From assembly GCF_032818155.1 (NCBI RefSeq), contig NZ_CP102589.1, positions 482,001-546,000 of the forward strand: DNA of 64,000 bases, given 5' to 3'. The translations under genes were made by a program, and so were the position numbers. Source of the DNA: Niallia taxi. Lineage in GTDB: Bacteria > Bacillota > Bacilli > Bacillales > Cytobacillaceae. Shown here one piece after another: positions 1 to 8,622 of this stretch. Each line of letters opens with the position of its first letter. Position 1 is the first letter of the stretch. The notes beneath the pieces are model-generated. The model searched no databases and was not told the origin of the DNA. It was given only the letters and a program-made list of their open reading frames with translations.

Positions 1-217
1 CATACACCCAAGGAACTGGAATAATTTTATCCCATCCAAACAGGCTGGAGCCTGTTTCATTCCACCAGCCGTAATGGTGGGCCGCTTGATATGCTAAGGA
101 ATGAATTACGGTCATAAATAGAGCGACCGGTATGTATCTACGAACAGTTATCATCTTTAAAAAAAACAAGGAAAGCCAAGGTAATACCAAGAGTAACCAG
201 AGGATAATCTGTTTCAT
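1..217 (-). CDS. Membrane protein, N-terminal part, cut by window edge
   Basis: An open frame on the minus strand starts with ATG at 217 and runs off the left edge, giving the first 72 residues. It begins with a hydrophobic segment of about 20 residues (roughly 2-21), then a short basic stretch and a second hydrophobic segment (roughly 29-45), followed by HHYGWW and a polar region. It therefore looks like a multi-pass membrane protein with at least two helices. A GAGG sequence lies about 10 bases upstream of the ATG. The family is not recognised. A plus-strand frame over the same bases (132-362) has no ribosome site and an unlikely composition, so the minus-strand reading is preferred. Confidence 0.6.
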   Translation of the reverse strand, partial: MKQIILWLLLVLPWLSLFFLKMITVRRYIPVALFMTVIHSLAYQAAHHYGWWNETGSSLFGWDKIIPVPWVY

Positions 218-471
218 ATCATTAATACCTCACAGTAGTTTTATATGTATTATTGCTTTTAGTACTGATATTTATTCGTTAGTAAAAAGATATAATGGAA
301 ACAATGCAGTATATAACCCAACCAAAAACTTGTTTTCGGGAATAACCAAGTACATTAAATAAAAGCATCAAAACGTTAGTTTCCATGAATAAGTATGTTT
401 CTATTTATGAACAAATATGCTGTAATAGTGTTAGAATACCTGTTGTTAGTAGTAAAAAAAGTGAGGAATTA

Positions 472-1353
472 ATGGTGAAAAAATTTAAGAAGTTTTATTT
501 AGAGATTACAAGTGTATGTAATCTTGCCTGCAGCTTTTGTCCACCAACAGAACGACAAAAGCAATTTATTTCTGTGGAGGATTTTTCTAAGAGGTTAGAC
601 CAGATTAAACCGCATACAGACTATATTTATTTACATGTAAAGGGTGAGCCCTTGCTCCATCCTAAAATAGGCGATCTGTTAGACTTAAGCCATGAAAAGG
701 GCTTTAAGGTTAATATCACAACTAATGGAACCTTAATTAATAAAAAGAGGGAAAAATTATTAAATAAGCCTGCGCTAAGACAAATGAATTTTTCACTTCA
801 TAGCTTTGATGGCCATATTGGTTCTAAGGATAAGGAAGGGTATGTGAGAAGTGTTCTTTCCTTCATTAAAGAAGCGACAAGTCAGTCAGATTTAATTGTT
901 TCCCTAAGATTATGGAATCTTACACAAGACAATACGACGAATATTGAAAGAGAACGAAACAGAGAATTATTAGAAATTATCGAGAAAGAATTTGAACTAG
1001 ACTACAAAATTGAAGAGAAGGTCACACCAGGAAGCGGCATTAAAATCGCGGAACGAATCTTCATCAATCAAGATTATGAATTTCAGTGGCCTGCATTGCA
1101 CGAGGAAGAAGATGATGGCAAAGGCTTCTGCTATGGTATGCGAAATCAAGCAGGTATTTTAGCAAACGGCACCGTTATTCCTTGTTGCCTTGATGGTGAG
1201 GGTGTAATCAATCTTGGCAATATTAATGATAACTCATTTTCGGATATTATCGAGATGGATAGAGCCAAAAACCTTGTAGAAGGTTTTTCACGAAGAGTGG
1301 CAGTGGAGGAGCTATGCAGGAAATGTGGTTATCGTAAAAGGTTTGGAAAGTAA
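472..1353 (+). CDS. Radical SAM/SPASM domain protein
   Basis: The 293-residue product has the radical SAM signature CxxxCxxC at Cys16, Cys20 and Cys23, which binds the 4Fe-4S cluster that cleaves S-adenosylmethionine. GEPLLHP and TTNGTLI (strands of the partial TIM barrel) follow. The C-terminal part carries extra cysteines (a CC pair, then CRKC at 282-285), as in SPASM domains that hold auxiliary clusters. The frame opens further upstream at 385, but GTGAGG lies just before the ATG at 472 and the extra 29 residues are not domain-like, so 472 is chosen. There is no small peptide substrate gene beside it, so a RiPP-type role is not supported. The substrate is unknown. Confidence 0.85.
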   Translation: MVKKFKKFYLEITSVCNLACSFCPPTERQKQFISVEDFSKRLDQIKPHTDYIYLHVKGEPLLHPKIGDLLDLSHEKGFKVNITTNGTLINKKREKLLNKPALRQMNFSLHSFDGHIGSKDKEGYVRSVLSFIKEATSQSDLIVSLRLWNLTQDNTTNIERERNRELLEIIEKEFELDYKIEEKVTPGSGIKIAERIFINQDYEFQWPALHEEEDDGKGFCYGMRNQAGILANGTVIPCCLDGEGVINLGNINDNSFSDIIEMDRAKNLVEGFSRRVAVEELCRKCGYRKRFGK

Positions 1354-1376
1354 TTTTCTGTTTTTTAAATAATATG

Positions 1377-1416
1377 CAATCAGGATTTTCGGTAAAAGAA
1401 GAGAAAATCCTGATTG
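1377..1416 (+). terminator. Terminator-like hairpin, probably bidirectional
   Basis: A perfect 14-base inverted repeat (1377-1390 with 1403-1416, 12-base loop) lies between the radical SAM gene and the convergent YobU-like gene. The T-run after it is poor on the plus strand. Confidence 0.6.
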
Positions 1417-1475
1417 AAATTAGACTTTAATAAATCTCCTTTAATGTCAAAACTCCGCATTATTCCAGTTTAAAC

Positions 1476-1958
1476 TTATTTTTCAACAACTGGAATCCAC
1501 ATTTCACCATAAACTATTCCGTTTTTCTGCTCCATCTCAACGGTCGCATTTGGCCCGCCAACATAAGCAATGGTTTGTACCTCTGGTAAGGCTTGACCAA
1601 AGGCAATGCCGGTAAGCTGATTGCTCAACTCCTCAGCTGTGTGTGCTTCTCCTTTAACAATTAAATAGAGGCCTTTAGGGAATTGGATAACTCTAGACGC
1701 TTCGTCTGGTAACGTTTTGTCTGTTAATACGCCAGCATAATGCATCATTTTGTTGTTAACTGCCTCGTTTACTGCAAAAATATAATCGTTTGTAGCAAGT
1801 GCTTTTAACGTGGCTAGTCTTCCATCTTGTTTGACGGCTTGCCAAAAGTCTGACTTTTCCTTATTTATGCCAGCATAGTCTGTATAATCGCTTATTAGCT
1901 CGATTCCTAATCCTAATACTGTAAAACTTTCTTTCTCTTCTAAAGTATACTGTGCCAT
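1476..1958 (-). CDS. yobU: GyrI-like/AraC effector-binding domain protein, YobU-like
   Basis: This 160-residue protein fits the GyrI-like small-molecule-binding fold: a lone effector domain without a helix-turn-helix, ending in the typical GEMWIPV strand. It is divergent from a YobV-like WYL regulator, and YobU and YobV are neighbouring genes in B. subtilis. The effector domain may hand a ligand signal to that regulator (inference). ATG at 1958 has GGGCAGG about eight bases upstream. A TTG at 1964 would add two residues and is too close to that site. Confidence 0.75.
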   Translation of the reverse strand: MAQYTLEEKESFTVLGLGIELISDYTDYAGINKEKSDFWQAVKQDGRLATLKALATNDYIFAVNEAVNNKMMHYAGVLTDKTLPDEASRVIQFPKGLYLIVKGEAHTAEELSNQLTGIAFGQALPEVQTIAYVGGPNATVEMEQKNGIVYGEMWIPVVEK

Positions 1959-2067
1959 ATTCAAAACCTGCCCTTTTTATAATTTTTCAAATGACTTGTA
2001 TTTTCACTTGATATGAATATAATATCTTTAAATCATGTCAAAAAATGATACTGTTTAGGAGATCTTA

Positions 2068-3030
2068 ATGAAAAAGATTGAACGGATTAATACTATTATG
2101 CGTTATATTAATAATCGTGCCCAATTTACAATTTCTGAAATCATGCAGGAATTTGATATTTCCCGTTCGACAGCTGTTAGGGATATTAAGGAAATTGAAA
2201 CAATGGGAATGCCGCTTGTCGCTGAGGTTGGCAGGGACGGGGGTTATTATGTTATGAGCAATTCTGTCCTGCCTAATGTTCAGTTTACCGATACTGAGAT
2301 CAAAGCGCTTTTTATTGCTTTTATGGCCACAAGAAATCAACAGCTTCCATACCTTAAGAGTCGTCAGTCCTTGGCTGAAAAATTACTTGGTCTTCTTTCA
2401 GAAAATCAACAAGATGATTTGGTGCTACTGAATCAAATTTTGCTTTTTGAAGGAACCAATCCGAATAATCCAGACCTCCTTGATTTGTCAGATCTGCCTC
2501 ATCCGATATTAGAAAAAATTATTCGAATTCTTCTTTTAGATAGTTATTTACTGGTTACTCTTAGGGAGGAGAAGGAAATTAAATCATTTCCGATTTTTCT
2601 TTTGCATCTGTATCGTGAAAAAAGTCTTTGGTTTATTGAAGGGTTTGATCTGAATGAGGAAAAAAGAAGGATATTTCCTGTTGATAATCTTACAAATGTA
2701 GAGCCATATCCAACAAAAAATAGAGTAAGTAAGAAAAAGATTCTAGAAAAACTAAATAATCAGCAGGAAGTATTTAATCTTGTCATAGAGCTTGGTCCAA
2801 AGGCGATTACACAGTTTAAAAAATACCATCCTTTGAAAGCTTCCATTTCTTATACAAATCCTTACCAAACGACAGCCATTTTAAAGACCTTTGTTCATGT
2901 TAATAATTCAGAAGAATTAACTGAACTAACAAATTGGCTGCTTTTTTTAGGGAAGGATATTAAAGTCAGGGAAGTGCCAGAAGAAGTTTTAGAAGAATTG
3001 AGAGAGAGAGTATGCCTATTTGATATATAG
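2068..3030 (+). CDS. yobV: HTH/WYL-domain transcriptional regulator, YobV-like
   Basis: The 320-residue protein has an N-terminal DeoR-type winged helix (about 1-60, with FDISRSTAVRDIKEIE as recognition region) and a GGYY wing. The middle and C-terminal parts look like a WYL ligand-binding domain, the architecture of YafY/YobV regulators. It is divergent from the effector-domain gene across about 110 bp that must hold both promoters. A ribosome site, TAGGAG, lies before the ATG. Local autoregulation or control of the yobU-like gene is inferred from position only. Confidence 0.85.
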   Translation: MKKIERINTIMRYINNRAQFTISEIMQEFDISRSTAVRDIKEIETMGMPLVAEVGRDGGYYVMSNSVLPNVQFTDTEIKALFIAFMATRNQQLPYLKSRQSLAEKLLGLLSENQQDDLVLLNQILLFEGTNPNNPDLLDLSDLPHPILEKIIRILLLDSYLLVTLREEKEIKSFPIFLLHLYREKSLWFIEGFDLNEEKRRIFPVDNLTNVEPYPTKNRVSKKKILEKLNNQQEVFNLVIELGPKAITQFKKYHPLKASISYTNPYQTTAILKTFVHVNNSEELTELTNWLLFLGKDIKVREVPEEVLEELRERVCLFDI

Positions 3031-3036
3031 GCATAC
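3011..3036 (+). terminator. Hairpin overlapping the yobV stop codon
   Basis: TATGCCTAT pairs with ATAGGCATA around a short loop and spans the stop codon at 3028-3030. A pyrimidine-rich stretch follows. Probable terminator. Confidence 0.5.
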
Positions 3037-3051
3037 TTCTTCTTGTAACAA

Positions 3052-3081
3052 TTGACAGCAAATATATGTAAAAAATACAAC
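3052..3081 (+). promoter_or_regulatory. Candidate sigma-A promoter for the TerD-family gene
   Basis: TTGACA (3052-3057), an 18-base spacer and TACAAC (3076-3081) resemble a housekeeping promoter. It would leave a leader of about 160 bases before the ATG at 3249, and another promoter could lie closer. Confidence 0.4.
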
Positions 3082-3248
3082 AATATTAATCTATTAGTAA
3101 AATATTTGCAGTTCTATAGTCTTATGTACTTTCTTAAAAAGAATGGTATGTATAAAATAAGAGAGTTAGAAGAAGGAGAATTTTTCTAAATAAGTTAGTT
3201 TTTGTTGTATATAAAAAAGTTAGGCGATTAATACAAGGAGGAGTTTAA

Positions 3249-4487
3249 ATGAGTCAGTTTCTTCAAATGGGGGCAAATGCAGCTTTAAGTTCTTCAAGGG
3301 GAAAGGTTACGGTTAGCTACGAAGCTTCCAATAAAATAGATATTTCTTTAACAGCATTTCTGCTGACTGATTTAGATAAGGTACAAGGAGATAACGGGAT
3401 TATATTTTATAATCAGCCAAATAGTACTACTGGTGTAGCGAACTTAATACCTGCAGAGCAAATAGGAAACCAAAAAATCCATGAACTTAATTTTGATATG
3501 AGTAGAGCACCGGAAGGTATAACTAAAATAGCGATAACTCTTACAGAGGATAATAATACTGGATTCTCAAATGTGAAAAATTTAAAGGCAGAGGTAACTG
3601 CAGATGATACTATTATTCAATTAACACCGTCTAGTTTTACAAGTGAAAATGGAATTGTAGTATTAGAGTTATATGTAAGGAACAGTCAGACAAAGGTTAG
3701 ATCCATTTGGCGTGGGTTTGATTCGGGGCTTGAAGGATTATGTATAAATTATGGTGTTGAAGTTGAACCTGAAGAACAAAATAAGCCGTCTGAACCTATA
3801 AGTATTCCTACACAAACGCTTGCTGCAGATACGGCTCTTGAAAAAAGCAACGATGGAAAAAACACATTTGCAACGATAAGCCTTGAAAAGGTAAAAGGGA
3901 AGGTAAGCCTCGACAAAGGACAAAAGCCCGTTATCATTGATAAAACACCTGAAATTACTGCTACGGTTTCTTGGAAGACAGGGACAGATTATGATATTTA
4001 CGCTTTAGTTTATACCAAGAATGGTATGCAGGTTGATGTAGCTATGTTTGGTGCGAGAGGTGTACCACCACTCCGAAGTTATGGAAATGGAGCAGTGGAG
4101 CATATGGGTGATGTAGGGAGAAACAGTACATCAACTAAGACAGAGGTTATAAAACTAAGATTAAATGATGATATCCTCGCCGTTGTGCCTGTTGTTTATT
4201 CTGCTCAGTCCAATGGAACAGGCTCCTTCTACAGATATAAGGTATCTATGAGTATAGATAATCATAATGGAACATCTGTTACCATTACATCCAAAAACGC
4301 TAATAATAATGACAGAATCTATTCGTGTGTGCCTGGAATTCTTCAAAATACGCAAGATGGAGTTATTATAAGTCCACTGGAGCTTTATAGTATGCCTAAT
4401 TCAGAGTATAGACCGAAACTTAGGATGGGGTATTCAGGTATGGTAGAAGTTCTAATGGATGAGGGACCAGTTAATGATTATAAGTAG
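3249..4487 (+). CDS. TerD-family stress protein with two domains
   Basis: The 412-residue protein begins with a TerD-like domain (about 1-175; FLQMGANAALS at the start, then an acidic beta-rich fold that in this family binds calcium). A Pro/Glu-rich linker follows (about 178-200). The second domain (about 215-405, with DYDIYALVYTKNG and MGDVGR) resembles TerA/TerD-type domains. Such proteins act in the cytoplasm in tellurite, phage and general stress phenotypes. No other ter gene (terC, terZ, kinase or HAD partners) is adjacent, so it stands alone. AAGGAGGAG just upstream supports the start. Confidence 0.8.
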   Translation: MSQFLQMGANAALSSSRGKVTVSYEASNKIDISLTAFLLTDLDKVQGDNGIIFYNQPNSTTGVANLIPAEQIGNQKIHELNFDMSRAPEGITKIAITLTEDNNTGFSNVKNLKAEVTADDTIIQLTPSSFTSENGIVVLELYVRNSQTKVRSIWRGFDSGLEGLCINYGVEVEPEEQNKPSEPISIPTQTLAADTALEKSNDGKNTFATISLEKVKGKVSLDKGQKPVIIDKTPEITATVSWKTGTDYDIYALVYTKNGMQVDVAMFGARGVPPLRSYGNGAVEHMGDVGRNSTSTKTEVIKLRLNDDILAVVPVVYSAQSNGTGSFYRYKVSMSIDNHNGTSVTITSKNANNNDRIYSCVPGILQNTQDGVIISPLELYSMPNSEYRPKLRMGYSGMVEVLMDEGPVNDYK

Positions 4488-4527
4488 ATTAGAAATGATG
4501 ACTCACTTTTACATCTATACGTAAAAG

Positions 4528-4574
4528 AAAGCAACACAACAAAGGGAATATGCCTTTATTGTGTTGCTTTTTTA
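4528..4574 (+). terminator. Rho-independent terminator
   Basis: A 12-base stem (4528-4539 with 4559-4570) containing GCAACACAA, with an inner AAAGG/CCTTT helix, is followed by a T-run. It ends the TerD-family gene. Confidence 0.9.
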
Positions 4575-4594
4575 CTATATATGAAGCTCGACCA

Positions 4595-5025
4595 TTACCA
4601 TGTAGCAATTTGACTCTCAACATTTACGAATGTCTTTTTCGGAAGTTCGGTAAAATAACCGAGGCAAAGTATGCCTGCAATTCTTTCATCTTGCTGAAGC
4701 TCAATTAAAGAATGGATATCTTGAAAGTCTTCAAGATGCCAGGTCATGCCAATCTGATTTGCCCATGCAAGTAGTTGTATATTTTGAATATAGCAACAAA
4801 CAGCGGCAAAATCTTCATTCGTGATATGTACATCCTGACTCATTTTTGACGTAATGATTAAACAAACTGAGGAGTGAGCAATAGTTGCCTTTTATTGTTG
4901 ATTGTTTTCTTTATTAAGAGCTTGCGATAATTTTTGTTTTGTCTCGCTTGTATTATGGGCCCAGGTAGCTTCATCCAGTATTTTAAGTATTGATTCTTGG
5001 GGGAACTGTTTTTTTTTAAAACCAT
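4595..5025 (-). pseudogene. Nitroreductase family remnant
   Basis: The minus strand still encodes 82 residues (4843 to 4595) matching the C-terminal half of nitroreductase-family flavoproteins: AVCCYIQNIQLLAW, then GMTWH and ERIAGILCLGYF. Upstream, about 5011-4892, the same strand encodes ILKILDEATWAHN, the N-terminal nitroreductase motif, ending in a stop at 4894-4892. The only upstream ATG (5025) is out of phase with that motif across a run of nine A. The middle of the gene, including most FMN contacts, is missing. I read it as a gene inactivated by a homopolymer frameshift, an internal deletion and stops. Confidence 0.75.
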
Positions 5026-5119
5026 GCCCGAATTTATAGTTTGTTTATATTTGTGATATATGGAGTTTAGTTATTGTCTCTAAAATAAAAGTAAGCAAAT
5101 CATAAAGGAGAGATAATTA

Positions 5120-6088
5120 ATGAATAAGAAGTTCTTAATGACAGCACTAACTTTGGCTGGTTCAATCACTTTAATGGCAGCATGCGGTAATACAACAAAT
5201 AAGGAGGCAGGGGAAAGGACATCGCTTGAGACTCAACAGGCAGTTGAGGAAAGTGCAGAACAAAAACTGACAAATGGCCAAAAACTGGCGAATATATTAG
5301 GCAGTACAAACTGGCAGGGTACTCGTGTTTATGATAAAGATAATAATGACCTTACAAAAGAAAATACTGGTTTTATCGGTTTAGCAAAATATGATGCAGA
5401 GACTGGGCACTATGAATTTTTTGATGCTCAAACAGGAGAGACACGTGGTGATGAAGGAACGTTCTTTATGACAAATGACGGAATGAAACGCATACTCATT
5501 TCCAAGACGATGAATTATCAAGCGGTTGTCGAAATTACAGAATTAGACGAGGATATGTTTACGTATAAACGAATGGGAAAAGACGCGAAAAATAATGATA
5601 TTGAGGTTTTTGTGGAGCATATACCTTTTGCTGACAATAATTTAAGCTTTACCACAGCTGATCAACCTTTAAATGCTTCTACAGGGGAGATTTTAACTGA
5701 TGAGGATGGGGATAACATCCTTGGTTCTAGTTTATGGCAAGGAACAAAGGCAATTGATGAAGAAGGAAATGATGTCACAATGTATAATGAGAACTATATT
5801 AGTCTTGCTAAGTTCGATAAGGATACGAATCAATATGAGTTCTTTTCTTTAGAAACAGGTGAGAGCCGAGGTGATTATGGTTACTTTAATGTAATTAATA
5901 ACAATAAAATTCGTGCACATATGTCTATTGGTGAAAATAAATATGGTGCAGCATTGGAGCTTACAGAGCTAAATCAAAATAAATTCACATATAAACGTGT
6001 TGGTAAGGATGCGGACGGAAATGATATTACCATCTTTGTGGAGCATGAGCCATATAAGGGAGAATTAACACCAGTTTTTAGCTTATAA
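5120..6088 (+). CDS. Lipoprotein with two DUF4822-like repeats
   Basis: The 322-residue protein has a lipoprotein signal peptide with lipobox ending at Cys22 (MAAC), so it should be anchored to the outer face of the membrane. After an acidic linker it has two homologous modules (about 58-180 and 200-318). Each starts LGS..WQGT, contains a GETRGD/GESRGDYG motif, and ends YKR.GKDA..NDI..FVEH, the pattern of DUF4822. The function is unknown. It is the first gene of a unit with a histidine kinase and response regulator, so it may be an extracytoplasmic sensor partner or output of that system. AAGGAGAGA precedes the ATG. Confidence 0.8.
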   Translation: MNKKFLMTALTLAGSITLMAACGNTTNKEAGERTSLETQQAVEESAEQKLTNGQKLANILGSTNWQGTRVYDKDNNDLTKENTGFIGLAKYDAETGHYEFFDAQTGETRGDEGTFFMTNDGMKRILISKTMNYQAVVEITELDEDMFTYKRMGKDAKNNDIEVFVEHIPFADNNLSFTTADQPLNASTGEILTDEDGDNILGSSLWQGTKAIDEEGNDVTMYNENYISLAKFDKDTNQYEFFSLETGESRGDYGYFNVINNNKIRAHMSIGENKYGAALELTELNQNKFTYKRVGKDADGNDITIFVEHEPYKGELTPVFSL

Positions 6089-6101
6089 GTAAGTAGAAAA
6101 C

Positions 6102-6124
6102 TCCTTACTTGAAAATAGTAAGGA
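6102..6124 (+). terminator. Intercistronic hairpin after the lipoprotein gene
   Basis: TCCTTACT (6102-6109) pairs with AGTAAGGA (6117-6124). The T-run is weak, so it may only reduce readthrough into the kinase gene or protect the lipoprotein mRNA. Confidence 0.5.
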
Positions 6125-6157
6125 ATCTCCTTTATAAATGGAAAAAAGGAGACTAAG

Positions 6158-7609
6158 ATGACCATAAAAAATCGATTTTTAACTTCATATATAGGTGGTA
6201 TTGTTATAGCAAGTGTCTCCATTCTTGCCATTCTCTGCATTGTTTTTTATGTGACAACAGGTACAGTACCAACGCCTAAAACATGGTATCAAACCTTTAC
6301 AAAGCAACGCTCCTTAAGTCCTGAAGAGGAGCTTGCTTATGTGGAGCTGCGCAATATTGCGAAGACGAATCCAGATAAACTTTTAGAGAAAGGCACGGCC
6401 ACTGATTTACAAAAAATGGAGAAGAAGTCACTTGGTGTTGTCATTCGTCATGATGATAGTATTTTATATTATTCAAAAGGCTTAGTAGAGAAATCTCTTG
6501 TTGTTCATTTTCCAGTTTTTGATACGAATAATATTGAAACAAAAGGAACGATAGATAATGCAGGCAGAATGTATCGTTACATAAAATTTGATTTTTATTA
6601 TAGTGATCTGTCAAAGGGAAGCATTCTTGTCTTAAAAAAGGAAAATAACCTTTTAGAGTTTTTTACTAAATGGGGAATTACGATTAGTATCGTCATTATT
6701 CTTGTTTCAATCACAGCAATGCTTTTTTTAAACCAGCTTTTGCATAGGACAATTATTAAGCCTTTAGAAAATTTAGGACAGTTTATGTCTGAATTGCGTG
6801 GGGAAAATCTGCAAAGCAAAACACCAGCTTTACCTGCCAATACAGCAAAGGAAGTCCAGCAGCTGACAGCTAATTTTGAAAGTATGCGCACAACACTGTT
6901 AGCCTCTATCCAAGAGCAGCAGAATCTTGAAAATAATCGAAAGGAGTTAGTTGCAAGCATTTCTCATGATTTAAAAACACCAATTACCTCCATTATTGGT
7001 TATATTGAAGGCTTGCAGGAGGGGATTGCTGATACGCCTGCAAAGCAGGAAAAGTATTTACAGACAATACATTCAAAATCGATTGCATTAAATCGTTTAA
7101 TTGAAGAGCTGTTTCTTTATTCTAAACTCGATGCGGAAGCTGTCCCTTTCTATTTTGAGCGGATACAGCTGGAGAAATTTCTTGTACATATGTCAGAGGA
7201 ATTTAAATTGGACAACAGAGCTGTTCAGTTTCAGATAAATGTACGTGAGGATATGTATGCTTCAATTGATCGTATGCAAATGAACAGGGCTATTAATAAT
7301 TTATTCGAAAATAGCTTAAAGTTTAAAAAGACTGATGAACCTTTATGTATAACATTAGAAGTTACGGCAAATGCAGATAGGCTAGAGATTCATGTATCGG
7401 ATAATGGGCAGGGAATTGCGGAGTCTCAACTTCCCTATGTATTTGATCATTTTTACCGTGGAGAGGAAGCGCGCACATTTACAACAGGCGGTAGCGGTTT
7501 AGGGCTTGCCATTGTGAAGCAAATCGTTGAAAAACATCAAGGCCATGTGGAAATTCAAAGTAAATTACATTATGGCACTAAAGTGACAATAATACTCGCA
7601 AGAGCCTAA
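6158..7609 (+). CDS. Sensor histidine kinase
   Basis: The 483-residue kinase has one transmembrane helix near residues 8-32, an extracytoplasmic domain of about 140 residues and a second helix near 175-197. A HAMP linker, a DHp domain with SHDLKTPITSI (phospho-acceptor His270) and an HATPase domain with an N box (NLFENSLKF), DNGQGI and GGSGLGLAI complete it. It lies downstream of the DUF4822 lipoprotein and 15 bases before its response regulator. Kinase-before-regulator is the less common order for OmpR-type pairs. The signal is unknown, and a role for the lipoprotein in sensing is inferred. Confidence 0.92.
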   Translation: MTIKNRFLTSYIGGIVIASVSILAILCIVFYVTTGTVPTPKTWYQTFTKQRSLSPEEELAYVELRNIAKTNPDKLLEKGTATDLQKMEKKSLGVVIRHDDSILYYSKGLVEKSLVVHFPVFDTNNIETKGTIDNAGRMYRYIKFDFYYSDLSKGSILVLKKENNLLEFFTKWGITISIVIILVSITAMLFLNQLLHRTIIKPLENLGQFMSELRGENLQSKTPALPANTAKEVQQLTANFESMRTTLLASIQEQQNLENNRKELVASISHDLKTPITSIIGYIEGLQEGIADTPAKQEKYLQTIHSKSIALNRLIEELFLYSKLDAEAVPFYFERIQLEKFLVHMSEEFKLDNRAVQFQINVREDMYASIDRMQMNRAINNLFENSLKFKKTDEPLCITLEVTANADRLEIHVSDNGQGIAESQLPYVFDHFYRGEEARTFTTGGSGLGLAIVKQIVEKHQGHVEIQSKLHYGTKVTIILARA

Positions 7610-7624
7610 GGAAGGTGTCAATTA

Positions 7625-8320
7625 ATGGTGCCATCACGAATATTAATCATAGAAGATGATGTAAGTATTGCCGAATTACAAAGGGATTATTTGGAGATAC
7701 ATCAAATGGTAGCTGAGATTGAAACAGATGGATTAGCAGGGGTAAATAGGGCATTAAATGAGCCATATGATTTAATAGTCATTGACTTAATGCTTCCTTC
7801 AATTGATGGTTTTGAAATCTGTCGACGGATTCGTGAGAAGAAAAATATCCCCCTAATGATTGTTTCAGCTAAAAAGGAAGATATTGATAAAATAAGAGGA
7901 CTTGGGTTAGGTGCAGATGATTATATGACAAAACCATTTAGTCCAAGTGAACTTGTTGCGCGAGTGCAGGCACATATCAAAAGGTTTAAACTACTAACAG
8001 GCAGCGGACAATCACAGGAAATAATAGAGAAGAAAAATATCTTAATAGATAAGGGAGCACACAAAGTATTCATTTTAGGACAGGAGTTTATCTTCCCGAC
8101 AAAGGAATTTGATTTACTCGTGTTTTTTATGGAGCATCCTGATCGTGTCTGGACAAAGGAGCAGCTTTTTCGGCAAGTTTGGTATATGGATGATTTAGAT
8201 GGTGATGTTTTTACAGTCGTTGTCCACGTTGGAAGGATTAGAGAAAAATTAAAAAAGGGAAAATTGTCAGAGTCACCTATAGAGACAATATGGGGAAGTG
8301 GATATCGGTTTAATAGCTAA
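7625..8320 (+). CDS. OmpR-family response regulator
   Basis: The 231-residue protein has a receiver domain (acidic pair Asp11/Asp12, phospho-acceptor Asp54 in VIDLMLP, Lys in TKPFSPSEL) and a C-terminal winged helix ending WGSGYRF, typical of OmpR/PhoB regulators. It is the cognate partner of the kinase immediately upstream. The start at 7625 follows a GGAAGG site. Confidence 0.93.
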   Translation: MVPSRILIIEDDVSIAELQRDYLEIHQMVAEIETDGLAGVNRALNEPYDLIVIDLMLPSIDGFEICRRIREKKNIPLMIVSAKKEDIDKIRGLGLGADDYMTKPFSPSELVARVQAHIKRFKLLTGSGQSQEIIEKKNILIDKGAHKVFILGQEFIFPTKEFDLLVFFMEHPDRVWTKEQLFRQVWYMDDLDGDVFTVVVHVGRIREKLKKGKLSESPIETIWGSGYRFNS

Positions 8321-8387
8321 AGGCAAAAAAAGTTTCACATGAAACATTTTAGCAAGAAGAATTGGTATAAAGCATTGTTTGTCATAT

Positions 8388-8427
8388 AAAGAAGAGTTCG
8401 ATTTGGAATCGAACTCTTCTTTATTTT
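8388..8427 (+). terminator. Strong rho-independent terminator
   Basis: A 16-base perfect stem (8388-8403 with 8407-8422, 3-base loop) followed by TATTTTT ends the lipoprotein-kinase-regulator unit. The rest of the gap to 8622 shows no gene. Confidence 0.93.
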
Positions 8428-8622
8428 TACTTAATATTAACGGGGAAGATAATCCATCATCCCTGTTTTCCAAATTTTTTTATTATGAAAGGGAAATATC
8501 TCGGTTTATTAATTCTATCTTAAAGACATCTATCCTAAGCAGGTTCCCCATTGTACTAATTCCGTACTTATAAAACAACTCCAAACATATTCTTATAAAA
8601 GAATGAGGAGGAGGTCGAAGCA

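Noticed and set aside
132..362. 76-residue plus-strand frame at the left edge
   Set aside because: It has no ribosome site and overlaps a better minus-strand membrane protein frame with a GAGG site.
472..1353. RiPP maturase role for the radical SAM protein
   Set aside because: No small precursor peptide, transporter or protease gene is adjacent within the window.
8379..8573. 64-residue frame after the response regulator
   Set aside because: It spans the strong terminator stem and has no ribosome site.
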